NCBI GenBank assembly: GCA_012800995.1
Contig: JAAZIH010000174.1
Coordinates: forward strand, 1-5,138
Direction of reading: 5' to 3'
Origin: Chloroflexota bacterium
GTDB taxonomy: Bacteria > Chloroflexota > Anaerolineae > Anaerolineales > Anaerolineaceae
Length of the DNA stretch: 5,138 nt
Made by a program: the position numbers and the translations under genes. The notes beneath the pieces were generated by a model. The model was not told the origin of the DNA. It searched no databases and saw only the letters and a program-made list of their open reading frames with translations. Shown piece by piece: positions 1 through 5,138 of the stretch; positions within the stretch are counted from its first letter, which is position 1; each line of letters starts with the position of its first letter.

Positions 1-1
1 A

Positions 2-1081
2 ATACTCATCAACAATGCTATGTTTCTGGAAAGAGAAGAGCATCTCAAAGCCAGATCCTATGAACGCACCCCGCAGCGACAAGGCTACGCCAACGGTTAC
101 AAAGCTAAAACGGTCAAAACAAAGATGGGCGAAATCACATTCGATATTCCACAGGTGCGTGATAGCGACTTCTATCCTTCAGCCCTGGAAAAAGGGATGC
201 GCAGTGAAAGAGCCTTGACCATCGCACTGGCTGAAATGTACATCCAGGGCGTTTCCACCCGAAAGGTCAAGAAAATAACGGAGATGCTTTGTGGATACGA
301 AGTCTCCGCAAGCCAGGTCAGCCGGGCATCAGCTCAACTGGATGAGGTCTTGCAGAAATGGCGGGAAAGAGAACTGGGTGAGGTCAGATACCTCTATTTG
401 GACGCGCGTTATGAGAAGGTGCGCGAGAATGGCATGGTGCTGGATTTGGCCGTTTTGATTGCTACAGGCATCAAAATGACGGGAGAAAGAGAGGTTTTAG
501 GCGTTTCCACTTCGCTAAGTGAACATGAGCAACACTGGAAAGCATTCTTAACCAGCCTGAAGAAACGTGGGCTAAAAGGAGTAAAGCTTATAATCAGTGA
601 TGACCATACAGGGCTTAGTGCCGCACGCAGAGAGGTGTTTGGAGGCATTCCCTGGCAAAGGTGTCAGTTTCATTTACAGCAAAACGCTGGAGCCTATGTG
701 CCCAAAAAAGCGATGAAAAAAGAAGTAGTAGCAGACATACGGGCGATTTTCAATGCATCAGACAGGGAAAAAGCCGGGGAGTACTTGCAATGGGCTATTG
801 AAAAATATGCCCAATCCGCGCCAAAACTATCCCTGTGGATGGAAGAAAACCTCGCTGAAGGACTGACCGTGCTAAACTTCCCATTGGAACATCGCAGGAT
901 GATACGCACTACAAACGCACTTGAACGGATCAATCGGGAAATCCGCAGAAGAACCCGCGTTGTAAGCATTTTCCCAAACGAAGCATCCTGCTTGCGCTTA
1001 GTAACAGCGTTGCTTATGGAAATCAGTGAGGAATGGCTTGTAGGAAAACGTTATTGTATTAATGATAATGATGAAAATTGA
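2..1081 (+). CDS. IS256-family DDE transposase (5' end truncated by window)
   Basis: This is a transposase that catalyses DNA cleavage and strand transfer for its own insertion sequence. The frame is open upstream of the first visible ATG at 20 (codons for ILINNA precede it). IS256 transposases are usually about 400 residues, so roughly 40-50 N-terminal residues are probably missing. Numbering from the ATG at 20, an IS256-typical N-terminal region is visible (YERTPQRQGYANGYK, residues 14-28; FYPSALEKG, 51-59). The probable catalytic residues are D128 in YLYLDARYEK, D194 in IISDDHTGL and the Glu in NALERINREIRRR (E302 most likely). The C..H pair (C215, H218) typical of the family lies between the second Asp and the Glu. 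No internal stop or frameshift is seen, so the visible part looks intact. Its G+C, near 50% in places, is higher than that of its neighbours. Family assignment is secure; the subgroup is not determined. Confidence 0.93.
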   Translation: MLINNAMFLEREEHLKARSYERTPQRQGYANGYKAKTVKTKMGEITFDIPQVRDSDFYPSALEKGMRSERALTIALAEMYIQGVSTRKVKKITEMLCGYEVSASQVSRASAQLDEVLQKWRERELGEVRYLYLDARYEKVRENGMVLDLAVLIATGIKMTGEREVLGVSTSLSEHEQHWKAFLTSLKKRGLKGVKLIISDDHTGLSAARREVFGGIPWQRCQFHLQQNAGAYVPKKAMKKEVVADIRAIFNASDREKAGEYLQWAIEKYAQSAPKLSLWMEENLAEGLTVLNFPLEHRRMIRTTNALERINREIRRRTRVVSIFPNEASCLRLVTALLMEISEEWLVGKRYCINDNDEN

Positions 1082-1105
1082 ACTGAATGGGTATTTCGAC
1101 TTATG

Positions 1106-1132
1106 AATTTACAGAAAAATAGTTGCGTAATC
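1106..1132. repeat. Probable right terminal inverted repeat of the IS256-like element
   Basis: The bases downstream of the transposase stop include GAATTTACAGAAAAATAG followed by TTGCG. This resembles the ends of IS256-family elements, which commonly carry an AATTTACA-type stretch near the outer end. The matching left repeat is outside the window, so the repeat cannot be proven by pairing. The stop codon and last codons of the hydrolase on the other strand fall inside this stretch, which supports it being inserted DNA. The exact outer boundary is uncertain by several bases. Confidence 0.55.
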
Positions 1133-1897
1133 TAACTTGTTATCAACCTGATAATCATCTAACACTTTTTTAAAATAATAAGTCATTGTTCTCAGTTCAT
1201 CTTTTTCATTTGTTAGCAAAACTGTTTTAGGCAATGTAGATAATTTGCGGTTGTTTTCGAAAATTAAATAGTGATATTTCGCCATCTTTTTATAGCCCTT
1301 AGGAAAAACCATATTTCTCATTCCCCAATAGGCTAAATTATTGACATAGAAATGCATTGCTCCACAATCAAGAATAATGCCATTATAGGTGTAATTTCTT
1401 TCGTCAAGATTAAAATCGTCTCTCATTTTTTTATCAAGACATAATAATGATTCCGCGATTGCCAAAACCCCACCTGCTGAATGACCAGCTATGTACATTT
1501 CCTTAGGATTAGCTTCATATTTTTCTGCATTTGAAACAATCCATTTAACGGCGTTGGATATATCTTCTATTTGATCAAATACATTATATGTTGGATATGC
1601 CAGCCTGTAATTTACATTGAAAACCACAAAGCCTCTCTGCGCAAGATAATTAGCAAATAAAGAATCCATTTCTTTATAGCCAGATATAAATCCACCGCCG
1701 TGTATATTAACTATTATCGGTTTATATTCTTGATTGCTCTTGTAATGTATATCTAATTTATGTTCAATCGAATAATCATTGATGTAGCTAATATCTTTTA
1801 CTGCTTTTATAGTGCAATCAAATTTAGACGTATCAATTCTGTCTAAATCTTTCAGATATGTTTTTTCACTCATTTTCTTCATGAAATTATTTATCAT
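1109..1897 (-). CDS. Alpha/beta hydrolase (esterase/lipase-like), C-terminus truncated by IS insertion
   Basis: This is a cytoplasmic-type alpha/beta hydrolase of the carboxylesterase/lipase kind; no signal peptide is visible and the substrate is unknown. In the 262 residues, the oxyanion-hole motif HGGGF is at 66-70, the nucleophile elbow GHSAGG at 138-143 with Ser140, and the probable acid residue Asp233 is in NEKDEL. Family members normally have a catalytic His, often in an HxF or HVF context, some 25-35 residues after the Asp. No His follows Asp233 here. The last codons (about DYATIFL) and the stop lie in the IS terminal repeat, so the original C-terminus has been replaced. The protein is probably inactive, in effect a pseudogene with an open frame. 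The start at 1897 is chosen because an in-frame TGA lies just upstream and GGGTGA sits at SD distance; Met6 and Met9 are alternatives. The gene is AT-rich (about one-third G+C in sampled lines) and rich in Asn, Lys and Tyr, unlike its neighbours, which suggests horizontal acquisition. No convincing promoter was found upstream. Confidence 0.85.
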   Translation of the reverse strand: MINNFMKKMSEKTYLKDLDRIDTSKFDCTIKAVKDISYINDYSIEHKLDIHYKSNQEYKPIIVNIHGGGFISGYKEMDSLFANYLAQRGFVVFNVNYRLAYPTYNVFDQIEDISNAVKWIVSNAEKYEANPKEMYIAGHSAGGVLAIAESLLCLDKKMRDDFNLDERNYTYNGIILDCGAMHFYVNNLAYWGMRNMVFPKGYKKMAKYHYLIFENNRKLSTLPKTVLLTNEKDELRTMTYYFKKVLDDYQVDNKLDYATIFL

Positions 1898-2040
1898 AAG
1901 CGATCACCCATAAACATTTTAACATGAAAAAGAGGCTCTTAAGTATAAATTTTTCTCTGACCCAGCTTCCCCAAATTTAAGTTCTCACTTAATCTTTATC
2001 TATCCTCCCTGAAAGATTGGTATATAAATCTATTAGGATA

Positions 2041-2082
2041 TAAAAAGACGACTTAGGATTGTTTCCTTTTGTCGTCTTTTTA
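2041..2082 (-). terminator. Rho-independent terminator of the tRNA-Val unit
   Basis: A perfect 12-bp inverted repeat (TAAAAAGACGAC at 2041-2052 and GTCGTCTTTTTA at 2071-2082) encloses an 18-base loop. Read on the minus strand it begins directly after the encoded CCA of the tRNA and ends in a T-run, as expected for an intrinsic terminator. The symmetrical A/T arms mean it could also act on plus-strand transcripts. Confidence 0.85.
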
Positions 2083-2159
2083 TGGTGGGTGGTATAGGAC
2101 TCGAACCTACGACCTTTGCGATGTCAACGCAACGCTCTAACCAACTGAGCTAACCGCCC
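2083..2159 (-). tRNA. tRNA-Val (anticodon GAC), CCA encoded
   Basis: This 77-nt cloverleaf on the minus strand decodes GUC (and GUU) valine codons. The parts in order are: acceptor GGGCGGT, D-stem GCTC/GAGC with a 9-base loop containing GG, anticodon stem TTGCG/CGCAA (perfect) with loop TTGACAT giving anticodon GAC, variable region AGGTC, T-stem GTAGG/CCTAT (one G-U) with loop TTCGAGT, acceptor return ACCACCC, discriminator A and an encoded CCA. The acceptor stem has one mismatch, C4 opposite A69; the other six pairs are Watson-Crick. The gene has its own promoter and terminator and stands alone. Identity is clear; full activity with the mismatch is inferred, not shown. Confidence 0.95.
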
Positions 2160-2170
2160 GTGGGACAGTG

Positions 2171-2199
2171 ATTATAACTGAGGCTTATATTTTGTGCAA
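2171..2199 (-). promoter_or_regulatory. Sigma70-type promoter of tRNA-Val
   Basis: On the minus strand there is a TTGCAC -35 box (2194-2199), a 17-base spacer and a perfect TATAAT -10 box (2171-2176). Transcription would start near 2164, only about five bases before the mature tRNA 5' end at 2159. Confidence 0.8.
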
Positions 2200-2284
2200 G
2201 TAATTTTTTGATTAATGTGTTGTTAGTCAGCGAATCTCTTGCCCTGCGAGAACTTACTTTATTAAATTTATAGGAATAATTTTA

Positions 2285-2313
2285 TTGACGCCCTATTTAG
2301 CCTGATTTATAAT
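2285..2313 (+). promoter_or_regulatory. Sigma70-type promoter of the first CSLREA-type gene
   Basis: TTGACG (2285-2290), a 17-base spacer and TATAAT (2308-2313) form a near-consensus housekeeping promoter. The predicted start near 2320 gives a leader of about 124 nt before the ATG at 2444. The second paralogue has the same two boxes with the same spacing at 3931-3959, which supports the call. Confidence 0.82.
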
Positions 2314-2319
2314 TATTCG

Positions 2320-2443
2320 CAAGAGACCTTCATTTTCAGAAGGCACACTGAGTAAATATTTCAGCAATTAATTGCTGGTGCTTTGTTCATCTGAGCAGGG
2401 TACGTCTTTATTTAATATTCTTTAATCACCAATAGGAGGTCTA
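2320..2443 (+). promoter_or_regulatory. Structured 5' leader with conserved core, copy 1
   Basis: This is the untranslated leader between the predicted start site and the first CSLREA-type gene. A small hairpin CCTTC/GAAGG (2327-2331 with 2339-2343) comes first. It is followed by the palindromic hairpin CAGCAATTAATTGCTG (2362-2377), then a 32-base stretch (2381-2412, containing CATCTGAGCAGGGTACGTC) identical to 4028-4059 before the second gene. About 21 variable bases separate the core from AGGAGG (2434-2439), which sits four bases before the ATG. There is no ATG in the leader, so a leader peptide is unlikely. It matches no riboswitch I recognise. A regulatory role is inferred from the conservation. 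Confidence 0.6.
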
Positions 2444-3823
2444 ATGAAAACTAAAAGCTTAATCAAAACATCTTTACTCTGCTTAATCATATTCACGATG
2501 ATGTTTCCCGTCTTGCCAGTTAATGCTGGCGATGGGGAAACAGTCATCTTTATTGTAGATACTACGGAAGATATCGCGGACGACGCGCCAAATGGCATTT
2601 GCAGCGCGGGGAAAATAACCGGAGGACCCTGTTCTTTGCGTGCCGCGTTCTCTGAAGCTAATATCATCATGGAATTGAAACAAAACCTGATTATCCAGAT
2701 ACCCGAAGGAGATTACAAATTAACTCTCACTGAGGATACCGGAGAAGATGCTTACTTTGGTGATTTGGATTTGGAATCATTGATTGAGCCAACGGAAAAC
2801 TGGGTCAGCATTCAAGGAGCTGGCTATTATAAGACGAACATCGATGCCAATGATATTGACCGGGCAATCGAGATTGGTAATTACTATAATGTAAGTATCA
2901 GTGATTTAAGCATAGAAAATGGAACATTACATGCCAGCAATTTTGAAACAATTCAAGGCGCGGGTATTCTGGTTGAAAATGCCGGGAAACTTGAGCTGAA
3001 TCGTGTATCAATGAGTTACAACCGTTTGCATACAGACGGCTATGAAAATGCTTTTGCTTATGGAGGTGCGCTCAGGGCAATCACAACACCGTTGACCATC
3101 CGATACAGCAGTTTTTCCAACAACTGGGCTGAATATGGGTCTGCAATTCATTTTACCGGTGGCGAAAACGTACCCCTTACTATTTACGGATCCTCTCTAT
3201 TCTTTAATGAGGCGAGCGAAGCTTATACCTTGCTTTCATATGGCCCCATGACGATGATCAACTCCTCCGTTTTCGCAAATGATGATGGCATGGGTAGTTT
3301 GGCGCTTGTTTATGATGCCCACATTCAAAATTCTACAATTGTGAATGATAACAAGGGAATAAACATCAGCTATTATAACAAGTTCTATCCTCGCAACAGT
3401 ATCATCCTCTCAGAACCCGACCCCAATGGCGATACAGGAGAAAACTGTAAGGCAATGTCCTCTAAGAATGCGGTAACCACTTATGCTCCGGAAATTATCG
3501 CTGAAGGTGGCAACGTTTTTTCTGACAACACTTGTGCGCCTGATACAAGTTTGAGAGATGTTGTTGTACCCTGGGAGGATGCTGGTCTTGATCTAGCAGC
3601 ACAACAGGATATACTGTGGGGTTATCCTCTTCTGCCTCACTCTCCAGCGGTCAACCGCCGTTTTGAACCCTGTCTGGTGACGATGACGCCTTTGGATGTT
3701 CCTGTTGATATGCCACTGGGTGTTGACCAGTTCGATATGCCGCGTGGAATGTTCTGCGATGCAGGCGCTTTGGGTTTGGAGAATAAAACTTATATCTTCT
3801 ACCCGCTTATCGAACGCGAGTAG
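2444..3823 (+). CDS. Secreted CSLREA-type parallel beta-helix protein, paralogue 1
   Basis: This 459-residue exported protein has unknown function. A Sec signal peptide spans about residues 1-28 (Lys-rich start, hydrophobic core, VNA before GDG). An N-terminal CSLREA-like domain covers about 33-75, with C53 and the motif CSLRAAFSEAN at 63-73, where the usual Glu is Ala. Residues about 80-330 show a run of short beta-strand and Asn-rich turns (for example NVSISDLSIENG, LTIRYSSFSNNWAE, AHIQNSTIVND), typical of right-handed parallel beta-helices. The C-terminal part (about 397-445, LPHSPAVN then DQFDMPRGMFCDAGALGLE) resembles the choice-of-anchor Q type end found with such helices. The mature protein has six Cys (53, 63, 335, 364, 410, 438), possibly three disulfides. 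It ends in NKTYIFYPLIERE, a short aromatic/Pro tail. The start is fixed by AGGAGGTCTA just before the ATG and by the same arrangement in paralogue 2. The helix fold suggests surface binding or polysaccharide contact, but no catalytic residues can be named. Confidence 0.88.
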   Translation: MKTKSLIKTSLLCLIIFTMMFPVLPVNAGDGETVIFIVDTTEDIADDAPNGICSAGKITGGPCSLRAAFSEANIIMELKQNLIIQIPEGDYKLTLTEDTGEDAYFGDLDLESLIEPTENWVSIQGAGYYKTNIDANDIDRAIEIGNYYNVSISDLSIENGTLHASNFETIQGAGILVENAGKLELNRVSMSYNRLHTDGYENAFAYGGALRAITTPLTIRYSSFSNNWAEYGSAIHFTGGENVPLTIYGSSLFFNEASEAYTLLSYGPMTMINSSVFANDDGMGSLALVYDAHIQNSTIVNDNKGINISYYNKFYPRNSIILSEPDPNGDTGENCKAMSSKNAVTTYAPEIIAEGGNVFSDNTCAPDTSLRDVVVPWEDAGLDLAAQQDILWGYPLLPHSPAVNRRFEPCLVTMTPLDVPVDMPLGVDQFDMPRGMFCDAGALGLENKTYIFYPLIERE

Positions 3824-3870
3824 TTGCCGTTTGAGATCGTTGTTATTGGCAGTTTAGTGTATGAACGCAG

Positions 3871-3903
3871 AGGTCTTGCCAGATAAGCCGGCAAGACCTT
3901 TTT
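3871..3903 (+). terminator. Rho-independent terminator after paralogue 1
   Basis: AGGTCTTGCC (3871-3880) and GGCAAGACCT (3890-3899) form a perfect 10-bp stem with a 9-base loop, followed directly by a T-run. It lies 47 bases after the stop codon and separates the first gene from the promoter of the second, so the two genes are probably not one operon. Confidence 0.9.
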
Positions 3904-3930
3904 CGTAGCAGGTTGAGCCATGCGGGTTGT

Positions 3931-3959
3931 TTGACGGTCCCTTAGACCTCCCTTATAAT
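3931..3959 (+). promoter_or_regulatory. Sigma70-type promoter of the second CSLREA-type gene
   Basis: TTGACG (3931-3936), a 17-base spacer and TATAAT (3954-3959) have the same boxes and spacing as the promoter of the first paralogue, with a largely different spacer sequence. The predicted start near 3966 gives a leader of about 124 nt, the same length as copy 1. Confidence 0.82.
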
Positions 3960-3965
3960 TAAATC

Positions 3966-4089
3966 AAAAGTGCTCTTAACATCACAGGGGCTAAGAGTGT
4001 TGTTTTTTCAGCAATTTTTTGCTGATACTTTGTTCATCTGAGCAGGGTACGTCTTTATTCCAAATTAGGTATTACCCACAGGAGGTCTA
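3966..4089 (+). promoter_or_regulatory. Structured 5' leader with conserved core, copy 2
   Basis: This untranslated leader of the second paralogue has the same order of parts as copy 1. A first hairpin CTCTTA/TAAGAG (3973-3978 with 3992-3997) has a sequence unrelated to the one in copy 1. The second hairpin is TCAGCAA-TTTT-TTGCTGA (4008-4025), followed by the 32-base core at 4028-4059, identical to 2381-2412. The core is 20 bases from AGGAGG, which again sits four bases before the ATG. From 4009 to 4059, 47 of 51 bases match copy 1 without gaps by my count. It contains no ATG. Confidence 0.6.
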
Positions 4090-5138
4090 ATGAAAACAAC
4101 TACCATTCTTAATAAACTATTATTTTGTTTCATCGTCGTCGCGATGACGTTCCCGGTATTGCCGGTTGATGCTGGCAATGCAGAAACGGTCACATTTGTA
4201 GTGGACACAACCGAAGATCTGGTTGACGATATGCTCAATGGCGAATGCAGTGTGGGCGTTCCGTCGGGGGGTCCTTGCTCTTTGCGTGCCGCGTTCGCTG
4301 AAGCCACAAATATCATGCAGATGAATCAAAACCTGATTATCCAGATACCCGAAGGCATTTACGAGTTAACACTTACTGAGGATACCGGAAGTGATCGTCA
4401 ATTTGGCGATTTGGATTTGGTGTCGTTAAATGCGCCTACAGAACGCACAGTCACCATTCAAGGAGCAGGCGCGTTGAAAACAACCATCGATGCCAATCAT
4501 ATCGACCGGGCGATTCAGATAGGCGCATACTATAATGTAACCATCAATGATTTGAGTATAACGCGTGGGGAATTGCATGCCGCTAATGGCGCGGGTATTT
4601 TGGTTGAAAACGCCGGGAAACTTGAGTTAAATCGTGTGAAAATGGATTACAACCGAGCGCATAAAGTTGGTAATAATTCCACCTCCGGTGGCGCTATAAG
4701 CGCGTTTGCAACACCTTTGACCATTCGACTTAGCAGTTTTTCCAATAACTGGGCAGATTATTACTCCGCAATCAAATTTTTTGGCGGGGAAAATGTGCCT
4801 TTGAAGATAATCGCATCTTCTTTTTTCTATAACAAAGCACACAATGGTTACACATTAACTTCAGTCGGACCATTTTTCATGAGTAACTCTTCTATATTCT
4901 CAAACGATGAAGGTAGTGGCAGTTTGGCACTTCCATATGAAGCCCACATTCAAAATTCAACCATCGTGAATAATAGCAAGGGAGTTAATATCGGCTATTT
5001 CGACAAGCTCTATCTCCGCAACAGTATTATCCTTTCAAGACCCGATTCCAATGGCGAAATTGGAGAAAACTGTGAGGAGTTGCAACCTGCCAAGGTGGCA
5101 AATGATGATTTCCCTGTGATTATTACTGAAGGTGGTAA
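4090..5138 (+). CDS. Secreted CSLREA-type parallel beta-helix protein, paralogue 2 (3' end outside window)
   Basis: This frame is open from the ATG at 4090 to the window edge, giving 349 residues without a stop; about 100 more are expected from paralogue 1. A signal peptide spans about residues 1-28 (core LLFCFIVVAMTF, VDA before GNA). The CSLREA-like domain has C53 and CSLRAAFAEA (63-72), again with Ala in place of the usual Glu. The beta-helix region follows (for example NVTINDLSITRG, LTIRLSSFSNNWAD, AHIQNSTIVNN), with C328 matching C335 of paralogue 1. Over the first 163 residues the alignment is gap-free with about 108 identities by hand count. Paralogue 2 then lacks five residues near 165 and two near 195. 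The start is supported by AGGAGGTCTA before the ATG. As in the first gene, the function is unknown and a surface or extracellular role is inferred from the signal peptide and fold. Confidence 0.9.
   Translation, partial: MKTTTILNKLLFCFIVVAMTFPVLPVDAGNAETVTFVVDTTEDLVDDMLNGECSVGVPSGGPCSLRAAFAEATNIMQMNQNLIIQIPEGIYELTLTEDTGSDRQFGDLDLVSLNAPTERTVTIQGAGALKTTIDANHIDRAIQIGAYYNVTINDLSITRGELHAANGAGILVENAGKLELNRVKMDYNRAHKVGNNSTSGGAISAFATPLTIRLSSFSNNWADYYSAIKFFGGENVPLKIIASSFFYNKAHNGYTLTSVGPFFMSNSSIFSNDEGSGSLALPYEAHIQNSTIVNNSKGVNIGYFDKLYLRNSIILSRPDSNGEIGENCEELQPAKVANDDFPVIITEGG

Larger units (their letters stand above)
1..1132 (+). mobile_element. IS256-family insertion sequence, right part (left end outside window)
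   Basis: This is the right-hand part of an insertion sequence, made of one transposase gene followed by about 25 bases and a terminal sequence. The transposase frame is open to the window edge, so the left inverted repeat and one copy of the target duplication lie outside. The right boundary near 1132 is estimated from the IS256-like terminal sequence and from where the neighbouring hydrolase reading frame loses sense; it may be a few bases off. The element is transcribed towards the hydrolase and ends inside the 3' end of that gene. Confidence 0.75.

Noticed and set aside
409..969. Minus-strand open frames inside the transposase gene (409-648 and 694-969)
   Set aside because: They lie wholly within the well-supported transposase frame, have no recognisable motifs and no ribosome binding site; they are shadow frames.
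1942..1947. TATACT on the minus strand as a -10 box for the hydrolase
   Set aside because: No acceptable -35 box was found at 16-18 bases; AT-rich DNA produces such hexamers easily.
2001..2010. SD-like AGGGAGGATA on the minus strand upstream of the hydrolase
   Set aside because: No suitable start codon with an open frame follows it; the only nearby GTG leads to a stop after three codons.
2235..2326. 8-bp inverted repeat TCTCTTGC (2235-2242) and GCAAGAGA (2319-2326) flanking the first promoter
   Set aside because: It is short, with about 76 bases between the arms, and has no counterpart at the second promoter; chance is a sufficient explanation.
2320..2443. Leader peptide or known riboswitch in the conserved leader
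   Set aside because: Neither leader contains an ATG, the TTG at 2383 gives only three codons, and the sequence does not fit the consensus of the classes I could recall, such as c-di-GMP-I, preQ1, fluoride or guanidine.
2422..2683. Minus-strand open frames over the 5' ends of both CSLREA-type genes (also 4065-4329 and 4627-4842)
   Set aside because: They are antisense shadows of the paralogues; their similarity to each other only mirrors the similarity of the sense genes.
3969..4008. Hairpin CTCTTA/TAAGAG followed by TGTTGTTTTTT in leader 2 as a transcription attenuator
   Set aside because: The stem is short and AT-rich, and the corresponding hairpin in leader 1 has no T-run after it, so an attenuator is not a shared feature of the two leaders.
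1..5138. CRISPR array, defence system or prophage
   Set aside because: No regularly spaced short repeats, no cas, nuclease or phage genes are visible; the only repeated DNA is the paralogous pair with its leaders.

Overview
The window looks like a bacterial chromosomal segment. Two tandem secreted proteins of the CSLREA type (parallel beta-helix), the moderate G+C (low to mid 40s by eye in these genes) and a short C-terminal FYPLI-like tail suggest a Chloroflexota bacterium, possibly of the class Anaerolineae. That placement is an inference from protein style, not from a marker gene.

Left part (1-1897): the 3' portion of an IS256-family insertion sequence enters from the left edge. Its DDE transposase ends at 1081, and a terminal inverted repeat seems to end near 1132. 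The insertion has cut into the 3' end of a minus-strand, AT-rich alpha/beta hydrolase gene. The hydrolase keeps its oxyanion-hole motif, nucleophilic Ser and probable catalytic Asp, but its last few codons lie inside the IS end and the region that should carry the catalytic His is gone.

Middle (1898-2284): a minus-strand tRNA-Val(GAC) forms a complete unit, with its own TTGCAC-17-TATAAT promoter, an encoded CCA and a strong hairpin terminator. Its acceptor stem has one C4-A69 mismatch. Nothing else could be supported between the hydrolase and the terminator.

Right part (2285-5138): two paralogous genes lie in direct orientation. Each sits in its own unit: a TTGACG-17-TATAAT promoter, a roughly 120-nt untranslated leader, and a perfect Shine-Dalgarno followed by the gene. 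The first unit closes with a strong terminator; the second gene runs off the window. The two leaders share a hairpin followed by 32 identical bases, although the two proteins are only about two-thirds identical over their first 163 residues and the surrounding leader sequence has diverged. This conserved leader is the best candidate here for something undescribed: a cis-acting RNA element controlling a family of secreted beta-helix proteins. It matches no riboswitch class I recognise.
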